DNA of 64,000 nt from Physcomitrium patens (GCF_000002425.4 NC_037253.1:3378576-3442575); one strand, 5' to 3'. Numbered from the stretch's first letter, positions 23,569 to 35,243 are shown. The notes: a model not told the origin generated them from the sequence alone. Numbers and translations: made by a program.

Positions 23569-26500
23569 AGCAACCATACTTTATCTTCAATTTTGAAAGT
23601 AGGTGCCAGATTCCAAAATTTATCTGCGAACGCCTTGTAAGCTTTTTAGGTAGTTTGTAATTAAAGCTTCAACGTAGTTTCAAGCTCTAATAGTTATTTC
23701 ACAAATCCTTCAGCTGTCGGGTTGTTATTGCTTGTTAGACTCAACAAATCAAGCTTCAGATGATACCCATAGTTGGAAAAGAATGGTGTTTGTTGAATCG
23801 ATGCTTGAAGGATGTTGCTATATACAAACTCGGCTAATGATAGATATGCAGTCTAATTATCTTGCTAATAATTGATACTGCATTGTAAATACTACTCCAA
23901 AGTTTGATTCATCCATTCCGTTTGGTCGTCAGTTTGAAGATGGAAAGCCAAAGAAAGCTTGATATCCATCTTCAATATCTCAAAGAGAGATCTCTAAAAC
24001 TTTGATACGAATTGAATTCCTTAATCCGATAGGTCATCATCTAGTAAACCATGATATCGATACACACTATCAAAGAAGAGCCTTGCTGTGTCTTTGCTTG
24101 ATGATATTTTCTTGCAAGGGATAAAGTGTGTCATCTTTGTAAGTCAATCTACTATAGCAAAGATGCTGTCAAATGAATTCGATGGCGGCACGTCCATAAT
24201 GAAGTCCATGGAAACTGAAGACCATAGCCGACATGGAATAGGCAATGGCTAAAGAAGACCATAAGGACGATGCCGAAGGTTCTTACATCTTAAACATATG
24301 TCACAGGAGAGGACAAAATCCTTGACATCCTTCCATATTTGGAGCCACCAAAAATCTCAGGAAATAAGTTCCAAGGTCTTATTGAATCCAAAATGTCCTG
24401 CAGTTGGAAAGTCGTGTCGAGATTGGAGAACTCGGAGTCGTGCTCATCTCTTTGGAATGTACAATTGCTCCTCAAAGTATAAAAGATCTCATTCCACCTT
24501 GAACTTGTCATTATTGATACATTATATTATATCAAGGGCTACAAAATCTCCAATAGTCGCAGTACATACCTAGTTGAAGAAGTCAGCATTAATTGGTACT
24601 ATAACAGAGCAAAGTCTAAATTTTTTCGACTTCAACAATGTTATACACTGTTGATCAAACGTTGCTTCTCCAACCTTTAGCACTAGATACAATCTCCTTG
24701 ATAATGCATTAGATAGTTCTTGTTTCTTCCGAAGCCGATAAATAATAACAAAGTCAAACTTGAATAGTAACATATTTCATCGAGCTTGATGACAATTCAC
24801 AACCCGAATCGACATGAAGTACTCCAAATTCTTGTGATCTATATATACAACTACTAGATGCGTAGCTCTTTTGAAAAAGTAATGCCACTCTTGGAAAGAA
24901 TCCACTATCACAAGAAGTTCTTTATCGTAGATCTCATAGTTGATCTTGGTAGCAAAAAACTTTCAAGAATAGAACGCAACCGGATGAAGCTTCTTGTCTG
25001 TGCCTATCTACAAAAGTACAGCTCCCATAGCAAAATTTAAAGTATTAGTCTCCAAATAGAAGGCCTTTGCAAAGTTTGGATGTACCAAGATTGGAGCCAT
25101 AGTAAATACCACCTTAAGATCTTTAAATGCTTTTTTCGCTAGAGGTCTCTATTCGAGTTTGTCTTTACATATCAATCGAGTGAACAAAGCAGCAACTTGA
25201 AAATAATTCTTAATGAAGATCCAATAGAAGTTAGCAAAGCCAAGAAAGCATTGTACATCTCTAATCGTCTTTGGAACTTCCCATGATACGATTGCTTCCA
25301 CCTTCTTAGGATCCATCTTAAAGCCTTTTGTAGTTGCAATGAATCCCAAAAATTCCATTTCAGTTTGATTAAACAAGCACTTCTCCAACTTGGCGTAAAG
25401 TCCTTGCTCGTGAAGTTTTTCAAAGACCAGACAAACGTATTTCTCATGCTTTTCTACATTCTTGGAAAATATCAAAATATTATCTAGATAGATAATAACA
25501 AAATCGTCAAGGTGCTTCCAAAAGATATCATTCATCATATGTTGAAAGATCATCAGAGCATTGCTAAGACCGAAAGGTATGACATTATATTCAAAATGGC
25601 CATACCTTGCACGAAAAGCTGTCTTCTATTTGTTTCCTTCCTTGATACACACAAGGTTCTAAGCTCCCCATAGATCAATCTTTGTAAAGATCCTTGCATG
25701 CCCAAGTTGCTCTAGAAGACCTGATATCAAGGATAATGGATAATGATTCTTCTTTGTCACCTTGTTGAGACCTCGATAATCCATGCACATCCGTAGCAAG
25801 CCATCTTTCTTCTTCACAAATAAGATTAATGCCCCAATTGGTAATTTTGAATGACGAATGAAGTTCTTGGCTAGATTCTCGTCAATGTCCTTATATAACT
25901 CCGCTAATTCCATCTGCGATAAATTATAAATTAGGCCAAAAGGTGGTTGTGCTCCTTCCTATAAGTCTATGGTACAATCGTATGGTCGATGCTCCAGTAG
26001 CATGTTGGAATTTTTCTTTTGAAACACGTCTTCAAAATCCTTATATTGCTCTGGTATATTTGCTGTCAAAATCTTCTCTACGCTAGTTGGAGTCGCATAA
26101 ATGATAAACGGTGTCCCTTCCTTGGACGATGTTACAAACGCTCTTGCTCCAATAAATAAGGATTTTTTTATTCGGGATCTTCTAATAGGCTTATTCTCGG
26201 AATGCTCTATAGGAAATGTCATCCTTTATAATCTCCAATCTATGGATGGATTATACATTTCTAATTAAGAAAGACCAATAATAACAAGGTTTGACGGGGT
26301 TCTATTAATATTGAAAATAATATAACTACTATGGTCTTTAAACGTCACCTCTATAGGTTTTTATTCATGAGTGATACTACTAGACAATAAAGGTTGTCCA
26401 TCTATTACTTCTATGTGAACCGGTTTAGGTTTCCACACTAAAAGAATCTTGTGATGCTTAGCAAATTCTTTGTTTAAAAAGCAAGCTGATGCTCTTGAAT

Positions 26501-26636
26501 CTAATAACACTAAGGTTTTTAGTTTTTGAGGGCCAAAAGATAGAGGAATGGTAAAGCAATGGGCAGGCTGAGTGGAAAGAGAGGAATTTGATTGTTGTTG
26601 TCGTATTGAATTGTTCAGCCGCACAGTCCCTATTGT
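23569..26636 (-). pseudogene. C2 pol: protease, RT, RNase H, integrase (broken)
   Basis: In coding order: protease (26624-26361; LLDSRASACFLN, active-site Gly replaced by Arg), linker (26222-25959), reverse transcriptase (25913-25659 with [20 protein letters not shown]; 25553-25149 with IIYLDNILIFSKN), RNase H region (24773-24570) and integrase (24511 down). The RT catalytic YLDD reads YLDN. The integrase keeps the third catalytic acid: GQTE-like DDQTEWMN with GAA at 23916-23918. Stops and frameshifts separate the pieces. The gene continues past N2 at 19274. Relative to gag it sits in the -1 frame. Confidence 0.85.
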
Positions 26637-26638
26637 GG

Positions 26639-27655
26639 CTATGCATCTTTGTTTTCTTGAACAAACGTGCCTCTAGTCCTGACAATGCATTGATTTTGCT
26701 TCTCAGAGCAGTCTTCAGCTATGTGGCCTTCTTCACCATAATACATGCATAGTCCCTCTTCCATACACCACTTTTTTTCTTTTAGAGTTAGAGATTTGAC
26801 ACATACCGCGTCAATTTGCATGTCTTCCACCTCTGAATGTGAATTAAAGCTACTTGCTAACATAGTTGGAGTGTGATGAGCCGTATATTATCTTGAACGT
26901 TAGTCTTGGTGACGTTGGAACATGTAGTTATCACACTTCACAGCTTGGCTAATGGCTTCGTTGAACATTTCCAGATCGGAAAGAGATAATAACAAATCCT
27001 TCAATTCGTCTTCCAAGCCCCAATAAAATTGACTCATCAATGCTTCCTCGTCCCAATTGATGTCGCACACTAATTATCTAAAAGCTGATGCATAGATTGA
27101 CGCAGAGCAAGCCTCTTATCGTAGCAACCAGATCTTTGTTGTAACCCATCGTGCCTTGTCATATTCGCCAAATGCTTCTACAAACGCCTCCAAAAAAGTT
27201 TCAAAGTTGTTCAAAATTAACGATCTTTTTTCAAACAAAGGAACAAATCATGATAGAGTTTGCCCCGTGATCAAAGTTCCAACCTTTCTAACACATGACT
27301 CCTCCGTCAGATAGCGTTTGGACCGTAAAGCTGTTATCAATCTAATTTGATTAACAAAACCTCGAAACTTGGAACTCATACCATCAAACTTGTTTGGAAG
27401 GCTAATTTAGAGCTCTTTTCATTGTACGACCGACGGTCCTTGTTGAACTAGAGGCAAAGTTGCTACTCTTGGTGCTAAAGCTTGAGACTGGTGAATTCTC
27501 GATTGTACAATCTTGGATGCTCCATCATTATGAAGTCTTGTAATGATTCCTTCAATCTCTACAGTTCTTTGTGATAACATAGCAAGAGCATTCATAATGG
27601 CGTCCAACTTGGACTTCAAACTTTCAGTCATATTAATATCTTGACCTCCGCCCAT
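26639..27655 (-). pseudogene. C2 gag
   Basis: The N-terminal piece (27655-27419) has a short coiled-coil-like segment. The middle is broken. The C-terminal piece (26863-26639) carries a zinc knuckle whose second Cys is Tyr (CMYYGEEGHIAEDC). Gag ends in TAG at about 26639, about 12 nt beyond GAAAAC (26651-26656 on the - strand), where the pol frame is -1, as in C3 and C4. Confidence 0.7.
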
Positions 27656-27919
27656 TCTAACAGAAGGAAAGAAATGACTCTATAAGAAGGTAGTATTGGT
27701 TTAAAGGAGGATACTTTGTAACCACTAAAATGCCTTGAAACCTTCAAGAAGAGGGGTAATCCACTCTCTCCAAGAAAGATAAGACTCCAATATTACAATA
27801 GAAGAAATATCAATTTAGAGGAGGGTAATCTGCAACCTCTAAAATGCCAGCACCTTCAAGCATAGAGATAATTCACATTCTAACAAGAAAGAACTAGATC
27901 TAATATGAAAAATGAGTGT

Positions 27920-27930
27920 AGTCTCGAAAA
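27920..27930 (-). promoter_or_regulatory. C2 self-primer binding site
   Basis: TTTTCGAGACT on the - strand lies exactly 2 nt inside the 5' LTR. It is complementary at 10 of 11 bases to AGTCTCGACAA in the same LTR (28060-28070), about 32 nt below the TATA box. Same geometry as C3 and C4 with a different sequence. Confidence 0.55.
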
Positions 27931-27932
27931 AC

Positions 27933-28229
27933 TGTCACAAATTTAGAATACTGACTAGAAATCTAAACAAGAAGCTCAAGAAGAATCAGCACGAACTAGA
28001 TTAATCAGATGAATACAACAACAATACTAGAGAAGTTAGCTTGAACTCCAAGAGGTGTGTTGTCGAGACTGAGGATTCTCTTAGTCTCGGCTCTTATATA
28101 TACTACAAGCTAAGAAGCTTCTCAAGCAGCTTCTATGAGCTTGAAAACTTCTCAAGTAGCTTCTACAAACTACAAAGCTTCTCTAGAACCTTCTAGAATC
28201 TTCTACAACTTCCTGGTGTATGTCCTTGA
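27933..28229 (-). repeat. 5' LTR of C2
   Basis: 297 bp. It lacks the last 5 bases of the left LTR at its outer end and has three 30-bp units instead of five (about 28108-28195). TATA region CTTATATATACTAC near 28093-28106. Confidence 0.8.
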
Positions 28230-29078
28230 TACCAAGGCTGATGGCTCTTGTAAGTGGTCAAATTTTTTTTTTTTGGTAAGTCTAACTTCACCATTGTATT
28301 CAAAACACCTTTTTATGCTAAAATCGACTATTCAAATGTGTCAATCCATGCTCATTTGTAATTTTTATGAAAGTTTTTTACTTACAAGAATTTTGGCAAT
28401 TCTTGTAAAATTCTTCAAAATGAGAATTTCATTGCTCCACTTGTATTTTGAACGAGAGGGTGCTGATCTTGTTTTCTTCACTCCATGGGGTGAATCAGGT
28501 GCCATCATTGCATTTGAAAGGCTTCCATTAATTAAAAGAACCTCTATGCTACTTGGATTTATTGAATTTGGAAGAAATCTCAAAACTGTCATTTTCTAAA
28601 CTTCACTAAATCTTTTAGAAAATTATAATTCTAACTCACTCATATTAGATGATTGTTGGTCAACTCATAGGCTCTTACTCAATCCTTATAGTAGTCACTA
28701 AGAACCTCTAAATTATTAAAACTAACTAAATTGCTATTTTAATTTTCTAACTCTTATCACTTTGATCTTAATTAACCTAACTCAAGGAATTAGGCTATGA
28801 TTTATACCAACAAAGGTTATAATCCTAAAAATTCTATAAAACTAAATTCTACTTATATAAATCCTGATCTAACATGCTTAATTATTATAAAATAAGAATA
28901 TAATAAAAATTTAAATTTTAAAGCATAATTCACAGTTCACACATTGTAACTTGTTTTAAATTATAAATTATATTTTAATTGATTTTGATTAAAAATATCC
29001 ATTTATATTGATTTATTAATTTGTTTTAAAAAATAAAATAAAAGAAAAAAAACAAATAGATACATGTACTTAGAAACT
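28230..29078. other. AT-rich spacer, no gene supported
   Basis: The open frame 28135-28599 (+) starts inside the C2 LTR and shows no recognisable domain, so I treat it as chance. Nothing else is seen. Confidence 0.5.
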
Positions 29079-29114
29079 TATATATATATATATATATATA
29101 CATGTGTGTGTATG

Positions 29115-29152
<38 letters not shown>

Positions 29153-29158
29153 CATGTG
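29079..29158. repeat. TA/TG microsatellite, left half
   Basis: TATATA with CATGTGTGTGTATGTATG interruptions. It ends ATGTG, the N3 target duplication, and matches in type the microsatellite at 45437-45736, so N3 probably split one array. Confidence 0.9.
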
Positions 29159-29934
29159 TGTGGTTGATCGTTTTACTTATTCCAAAAGAAACCTCCCAGA
29201 ATAAACTTGTATAGGGGAATTCGAATACGGGGAGTGACTAGTTGCTTAAGCGTTCATGTTGGGGTCACACAATTAATTACCTCCAATGTATCATCTCTAT
29301 TTCCATTGTCTAAGCACACAAGGAAACTATAATCTCTCTTTTCACCTTATCAATCTCTTCCTTACAAGAATTCAATCATATCAATAACTATTATTTCTAC
29401 CAATATATCTTCACTCTTATAATCTCCAACTGTAATACCGCAACATCACAGCTTCAGCACACAATTACCCTCATTCCAATTACTGGAATTCTTCACACAG
29501 AACTACCATTCACATTATAGTGTTTCACACAACCACAGATTCACTCTTTCTGCTGAACTACATTCAGATTTCAACATTCAATCTCTCTTCTTTTCATTCA
29601 ATAACATATAATTCCAATCACACTTTCATTCCATGATTCACTTCACAATATTAAGAAACTCTCAATACTCTTATTTCAAAGAACATAACAACAAAAGAAA
29701 AGAGGTAGCACCAAGCTTACCCCGGCTCACACTATCACAGTAATGGCCATTTCTTCCTCTCTCTCATCCTCCTTATCCTACCACGAGATACCAACTGCTA
29801 CATCTCTAATGAAAACTGCTTTTCCTAACTATTCATCCATTTTAACTACTAAACTACCTTTCCAACAGTCATATATCCCTGTTTACACTATAAACTAAGT
29901 ATCTACAAATGAGCAAATAACTACTTATTCTACA
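29159..29934 (-). repeat. 3' LTR of N3
   Basis: 776 bp, TGTGGTTGATCG...ATTCTACA. The polypurine tract just inside is AGGAGTGGGGCTA on the - strand. Confidence 0.9.
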
Positions 29935-30146
29935 TAGCCCCACTCCTAACTTTGCAGCGTCCTCGCAAACAACCAGTTCGAAACAAGAACTGATGACTCC
30001 TTAGCATTGCCCATACTCATAGCTACTGATTACAATTCTAAAGTCACTTCTTCGTCTTCTCCGTCTGATACATTTATTAGTACTATGTTCAATTTGGCCG
30101 TTAAATCTTCATTAAGTGCTCCCAATTCACGGACTTGGCTTTCCAA

Positions 30147-31628
30147 TTACAGAATTTGAGTGTCTTTTGTCTCTAATTGGTATTGTTGTTGCTTCACCTC
30201 CTGTTCCAATTTGCCAATTGAACCTTCAATTGACCCTTGTGGCCGTCGAATGCTGACCAATTCTTCCTCCAATTTCTTTGCAACCTCCTTTAGAGTGTTG
30301 ATCTCTCCTTGCATTTTTTCTGTTTTCACTCCGAATTGGTCACTCATTGTCTTCTTTTCCTGTTCCAAAGTCGCCATCTTCGTCTGGTTCAATTCCAATT
30401 GTTGCTTCATTTTCTCAACTTCCAGTTTCAATTGATTGAGAGAATTGGAGAGTTCTTGTTTCTGATGCGCCATTCCTTGGTGAAGGCGCTCTCTTTCTTT
30501 TTCCCATGCTTCCTGTTTTACTCCAAGGGCATGCTCCACTCTCGAATTGGCTTCTTTGGTGGCCCTATTCACCTGATCTTGTTCCAACAGTTTTTGACGT
30601 TGTTCTGCCATCTCCCTCTTACACGCCACCAATTGCTGCTTAAAATTCGTGTGATCAACCAATTCGTTTGCCGTCTTTTGTAATTGAAATAATTGCACCA
30701 AAAATCGCTCTTTCACACTGTTCTCCTCTGGTGTTCGATGTTGAATGTCCACTGGCCTATTGTCTCTCTGAACCATTGGACCCCTCTCCCAAACACTGAT
30801 TGGTTCTTCCGCCTGCTGGCTTGTTTCTCCTAGTCCCCATGGAAGTGCCAATAAATTGCTCCTTGGTTTTGGTAGTACTGGAGCTGCTATCGTCTTCCCT
30901 TTCTCCGACAACGGTTGACTCAACTCATAAACTATTGCAGACTGTATATAATTGGAACACAGAAGCGTTGCAATTCTACCTGACCTGTGCTTGTAACTCA
31001 ACTCTGCATGAATTCTGGTGGCCACGTACGCTGCCCAATTGAACACCATACCCTTGAAGGAGCCTATTGTCGCATATAATAATCGTTTAGCCATATACAT
31101 CGTATGTCTATTTAATCCCAACCTCTTCTGAATGAAGCGCATCCACTCCATCAATTCTGATATAAGTACATCTACCGTCCCCCATCCTTGATTCCTTTCT
31201 AGCGGCGTCATACCTCCTTTAAAATAACTCCCCGGATTGAAGTCTGAAGACTCTTCTGCGCCAACTGCTAACTCTCCTATTAGTAACTGTAATGCCTTAT
31301 GCAAGGTATTCTCATCAATTCCCAAAGTCCTCTCTTTTACAACACTCGAACCATCCTCAGGATCATAGTTCGTCAAGTATTCTTCCAATAGTTCTACATC
31401 GATTGATGGTAAATTGTCTACCGCTCGTAGAAAAGGATATAGTTGTGCACTTCTAAAGTCCTTCTGCCGCGTTGCATTCCAGCAAATTTCTAACCGCATG
31501 GATTCCATATTTGTGAGTATACAAAGAGAAAGCTCATCCATATTACTCCTTGACCTCACCCTTCTACCCTCTTCTTCCTTCTCAGAGGCTCTCTTCACCT
31601 TCTCCCTTGACATTATAAAGCTCTGCAT
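30147..31628 (-). CDS. N3 third ORF, coiled-coil protein of unknown function
   Basis: 493 codons uninterrupted on the element's own strand, between integrase and 3' LTR, the position of the env-like ORF of Athila. Residues 1-30 are charged and basic (KRASEKEEEGRRVRSR, possible nuclear signal). Residues about 35-235 look globular, with conserved-looking TNYDPEDGSSVVKERTLGID, WGTVDVLISELMEWMRFIQK and ATIGSFKGMVFNWAAYVATR. Residues about 310-493 are a long coiled coil rich in Gln, Glu, Lys and Leu. I see no signal peptide and no membrane segment, so it is not an obvious envelope protein. Remnants occur in N1 and N2. It is the longest clean frame of N3 outside RT. I do not recognise the family. 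Confidence 0.7.
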   Translation of the reverse strand: MQSFIMSREKVKRASEKEEEGRRVRSRSNMDELSLCILTNMESMRLEICWNATRQKDFRSAQLYPFLRAVDNLPSIDVELLEEYLTNYDPEDGSSVVKERTLGIDENTLHKALQLLIGELAVGAEESSDFNPGSYFKGGMTPLERNQGWGTVDVLISELMEWMRFIQKRLGLNRHTMYMAKRLLYATIGSFKGMVFNWAAYVATRIHAELSYKHRSGRIATLLCSNYIQSAIVYELSQPLSEKGKTIAAPVLPKPRSNLLALPWGLGETSQQAEEPISVWERGPMVQRDNRPVDIQHRTPEENSVKERFLVQLFQLQKTANELVDHTNFKQQLVACKREMAEQRQKLLEQDQVNRATKEANSRVEHALGVKQEAWEKERERLHQGMAHQKQELSNSLNQLKLEVEKMKQQLELNQTKMATLEQEKKTMSDQFGVKTEKMQGEINTLKEVAKKLEEELVSIRRPQGSIEGSIGKLEQEVKQQQYQLETKDTQIL

Positions 31629-31899
31629 ATTCGCACTAATACTATGATTTGCTGTGAACTCTCCACTAACGAACTATGCTTCAACAATTCTAGACAAAAT
31701 ACTAAAGGCAGCTACACAGAGTGCCCCTCTCCTAACTGTTTAACTAGTTATGAAACAAGAATCCCTAATCTTAATTGCTGATGTTCTAATACACTAATCA
31801 ACCACTGTCATTTGCCTCCGATTAGACACTTATGATGGCAGGCAAGTCATCATGAACGGCACGTCTGCCCCCTCTAATCTTGATAAACCCGCCCCCGGA
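31629..31899. other. N3 segment between integrase and third ORF
   Basis: No gene. It holds the leader of the third ORF on the - strand, and no promoter motif that I can support. Confidence 0.5.
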
Positions 31900-32868
31900 T
31901 TTATGTATAATACAGGCGTAGTCGGTTTCCATTGATACGGGTTGTGAATTTGGTTCCCGTGAAATCTTCTAATTGGACGGAACCATTGAGAAAGGCTGCC
32001 AATAAGCGATAGGGTCCATGCCACCGAATTTAAAATTTTCTCAGAAAATTGTAAAAATGGCTGTCGTACAGCAGAACAAGATCATTGGGCATAAATGATT
32101 TTGTGCGGAGTTTACTATCGTAATAACTCTTTCGGCGGCGCTGAATAGCTTCCATGGTCATCAAAGCCAAAGCCCTAATCTCATCCAATTTTTCCAATTC
32201 TGTTAACCGATATTGGAGAGATTCTTTGTACCCAACCGTTCTTCCAATGCAATTCTTAAACTAGGAACCTCCAATTCTATTGGTAAGATGGCCTCCTGCC
32301 CGTATACCAATTGAAAAGGTGTGGAATTGGTCGTTACTTTATACGCAGTTCGATATGCCCACAATGCTGCAAATAATTTAGTATCCCAGTCGGTTCCCAC
32401 TCTTGAAATAGTCTTTGTTAAGATTTTACATAGGATACCGTTGGTCTTTTTGGTCTGCCCATTGGCATGTGGATGATAAGGGGTAGTTTTTTGATGCTTG
32501 ATCTCATACTTCGTTGTCAATGCTTCAATGGTTACATTAACAAAATAGATTCCTCGATCACTAATCAATTCTTTCAGAAAACCAAAACGAGTGATAATGT
32601 ATAAAAATGTTGCTACAGTAGTGGCATTATCAGTTTTTGTTGCCATAGCCTTCGCCCATTTGGTGACATAATCGGTGGCTACTAAAATATAACGTTTTTG
32701 TCCATTTCGAGAAGCAAGTGCAATTGGTCCGACGAAATCAATACCCCATTTTTCGAATGGTGCTTGCACCAAAACTGGTACCAATGGCATTGCAGAAGTT
32801 TCAGTAGGTCGACCAATTCGTTGACAAGGGTCACAACGACGAACATATTTGTGAGCATCCGAAAACAT
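31900..32868 (-). pseudogene. N3 integrase, frameshifted, catalytic Glu to Lys
   Basis: Open from 32868 to 32203: CDPCQRIGR (zinc-binding end), GIDFVGPI (first Asp), ISDRGIYF (second Asp) and YGQEAILPIELEVPSL. The third catalytic residue is Lys (AAA at 32449-32451 in GQTKKTN) at D-35-E spacing. A frameshift near 32220 moves the rest into other frames; one stop follows near 32030, then GTKFTTRINGNRLRLYY, the usual C-terminal end for chromodomain-less integrases. The zinc-binding His pair lies upstream, beyond a stop at 32892. Confidence 0.8.
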
Positions 32869-32891
32869 TGTTAGCCACTAATAACCAGCCA

Positions 32892-34682
32892 TTAAAGCTT
32901 TATGCACGGTGCTATCACCCGCAAATGTCCTCTACAGCTATCCAAATGACATCCTTCCAATATGGTACACACTTCACTTGGAAATATGCAATGTCGTAAA
33001 ATACCATCCCGTCCTTGTTTGTATAATGCGGCTCCAATCATGGTATACGGCGCACTTCTTATAATCAGACGCTTCTTTAATTTTTCATTATAAGAAATTG
33101 AAAAAGTTTGAAATGTGAGATATTGGATCCGGTCACCATATTTGGGTGTAATAACCTCTACAGCAAATAATTGTGCATCCAGAAGGGCGTCGTTTATCGG
33201 CTCATTACCCAGTATATTAGATAAACGGGACAAGTGATCTGCATTGGCATGTGTCTTGCTAGGGCGAACATTAATTGTAAAATTAAATTCATGAAGAAGT
33301 AACACCCAGCAAGCAATTTGTCCGCTCAATTGGGGTTTATTTATCATATACTTAAGCACATCATGATCAACGTGGAATACAAATGGGTAGCCCAGTAGAT
33401 AATGGCCGAATTTCTGTACAGAATAAATCATGTCGAGGGCTTCTCGTTTGGTAGTATTATAATTGCGTTCGACCATAACCAATTGTCGACTCGCAAAATA
33501 TATCGGATGATCATGGTTATTGTCATCCTTCTGACTCAATATTGATCCAATCGTGACGTTGGATGCATCGACATAAACCTGAAATGGTTTTGTCCAGCAT
33601 GGGGCAACCAGTATTGGTACAGACACCAATTTTTGCTTTAAGGCCTCAAACGCAACACTGCATTCTGCCGTCCAAACGGGACTAGATCCATCCAATAGTG
33701 GTTTCTTTAGCAAATTTGTCAATGGCTGACATAGTACCGCAAAGGAGTGAATAAAACGCCGATAATAGCTGACATGGCCCACAAAGCCATGTACTTCTGA
33801 CACCATTTTTGGCTTTGGTAAAGCCAATATTCGAGTTACTTTATCTGGGTCCGTAGCAATACCGTAGCTGGACACTATGTGGCCCAAGACTCTTCCAGAG
33901 GGGACCCCAAATTGATACTTCTCTGAATTCAACGATATACCATACTTATCGCATTGGTCCAGACATCGTCCCAGGCAGTTCAAATGATCGGCTGTCATAC
34001 TGAACGTGCAAAAATCATCTAAGAATATTTCCATTGACACTCGTAAATAATCTTGAAAGGCCTGTGTCATCACTCTTTGAAATGTGGCTGGTGCATTGCA
34101 TAATCCAAATGGCATCACTTTGTATGCATATATACCCCAATCTGTCGTAAAAGTAGTCTTGGACTGATCTTCCTTGGTAATTTTGACTTGATTGTAACCC
34201 GAAAAACCATCCAAAAATGAATAACATTCGTGTCCTGCTACGGCATCCAATATACTGTCCGTAAAAGGTAGAGGAAAATAATCCTTCTTGGTAGCAGCAT
34301 TGAGTTTCTGAAAATCTTGACAGATTCTAATCTTGTCATTTTTCTTAGGTACCATTACCATTGGTGAGACCCATTCGCTATACGGAACCAGATAAATGAA
34401 TCCCACGCACAATAATTTGTCCAATTCCTCCTTTACTATCAAAGAATATTTTGGGTTGAGACAGTGTGGTCTTTGACGAACTGGTGTAGCATTCGAAACC
34501 AATATAATATGATGTTCACACACCGTTTCTAGAATATCCTTCGGATCTGCATACGTCCAAGCAAAGGACGATTTATGTTGGAGGAAGAATGCTTTTCACT
34601 GACTCAATTCGTTACCTTGAATACCCTTCTTTATCTTTATATTTTGGGGCACGTCAGGGTGCTTAAGTTCATAGTCTGGAAA
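32892..34682 (-). pseudogene. N3 reverse transcriptase and RNase H
   Basis: Open from 34523 (543 codons): RT fingers (PKKNDKIRICQDFQKLNAAT), palm (MPFGLCNAPATFQRVM), catalytic FLDD in MEIFLDDFCTF, tether, then RNase H (VYVDASNVTIGSIL, REALDMIYSVQKFGHYL, HADHLSRL) and the start of the integrase zinc domain (CHLDSCRGHL). RT and RNase H keep their catalytic acids as far as I can see. It extends to 34682 (SFAWTYADPKDI upstream), where C3 interrupts the polyprotein; the protease side resumes at 41074. Disabled by the insertion and by the stop at 32892. Confidence 0.85.
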
Positions 34683-35243
34683 TGTCACCGACAAGAACTC
34701 AATGAAAAAACAATTCAGACAAGTGAGCCTTCACTCGAAGCGAAATAACAAAATATATATAAACAAGTATATATATTGAAATAGAAACTAGAATGGCTAT
34801 TGCCAAAAGACAAGAAAACTAGAGACCCTTGAAACTAGACTAGAAGCAAGAAAGGAGTTGACAAGAGTGAAGAAGCCTTCACTCTTGTCTCTATATATAC
34901 TATCTAACTAGGGGCTACGTGGCGACATTCTATACGACCTCCAATATGTGTTGACTTTGTAGGACACATGCCTTGACTTACAAGGCAAGTTTTTCTACGT
35001 GTGGGCCACATAGTTAGCTTGATCTTCAAGCTAACAACATGTGTGGCACATGGCCAACTTGTTGACCACGTTTCTAATCCAAAAAGTCAATTAAAGACAC
35101 CTATGAAGTCAAAGCAGCGTCTAGGAAGTTTTTAGCAAGCTTTTATATTAAATATTATAGAATTAACTTACTTTTATCTACTTTTACTTACTTCTAACTA
35201 TTTTTATATGTAATTATTAGCTTACATGATTATGGCCGTGACA
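34683..35243 (-). repeat. 3' LTR of C3
   Basis: 561 bp, TGTCA...TGACA. It contains a 13-bp perfect inverted repeat (34860-34889) next to the TATA box. Polypurine tract AGAAGGGAAGGTAA (- strand) just inside. Confidence 0.92.

Larger units (their letters stand above)
17938..28229 (-). mobile_element. Chromovirus C2, interrupted by N2
   Basis: A complete but decayed Ty3/gypsy chromovirus of about 6 kb before interruption. LTRs lie at 17938-18299 and 27933-28229. CCAAG flanks both sides (17933-17937 and 28232-28236), within a slightly longer shared TACCAAG. In coding order: gag (27655-26639), protease, reverse transcriptase, RNase H, integrase (26624-23569, continued at 19274), chromodomain and accessory ORF (18700-18347). 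N2 is inserted in the integrase C-terminal part. It is a diverged relative of C1/C3/C4/C5 with the same order and the same accessory ORF. Not autonomous: several catalytic residues are changed and many frames broken. Confidence 0.88.

Noticed and set aside
28135-28599. 154-codon open frame on the + strand
   Set aside because: It starts inside the C2 LTR, shows no recognisable domain and is not shared by the other C2 LTR context. Probably chance.
30309-31647. Open frames on the + strand within the N3 third ORF
   Set aside because: Antisense shadows of a 493-codon frame with clear coiled-coil heptads on the other strand.
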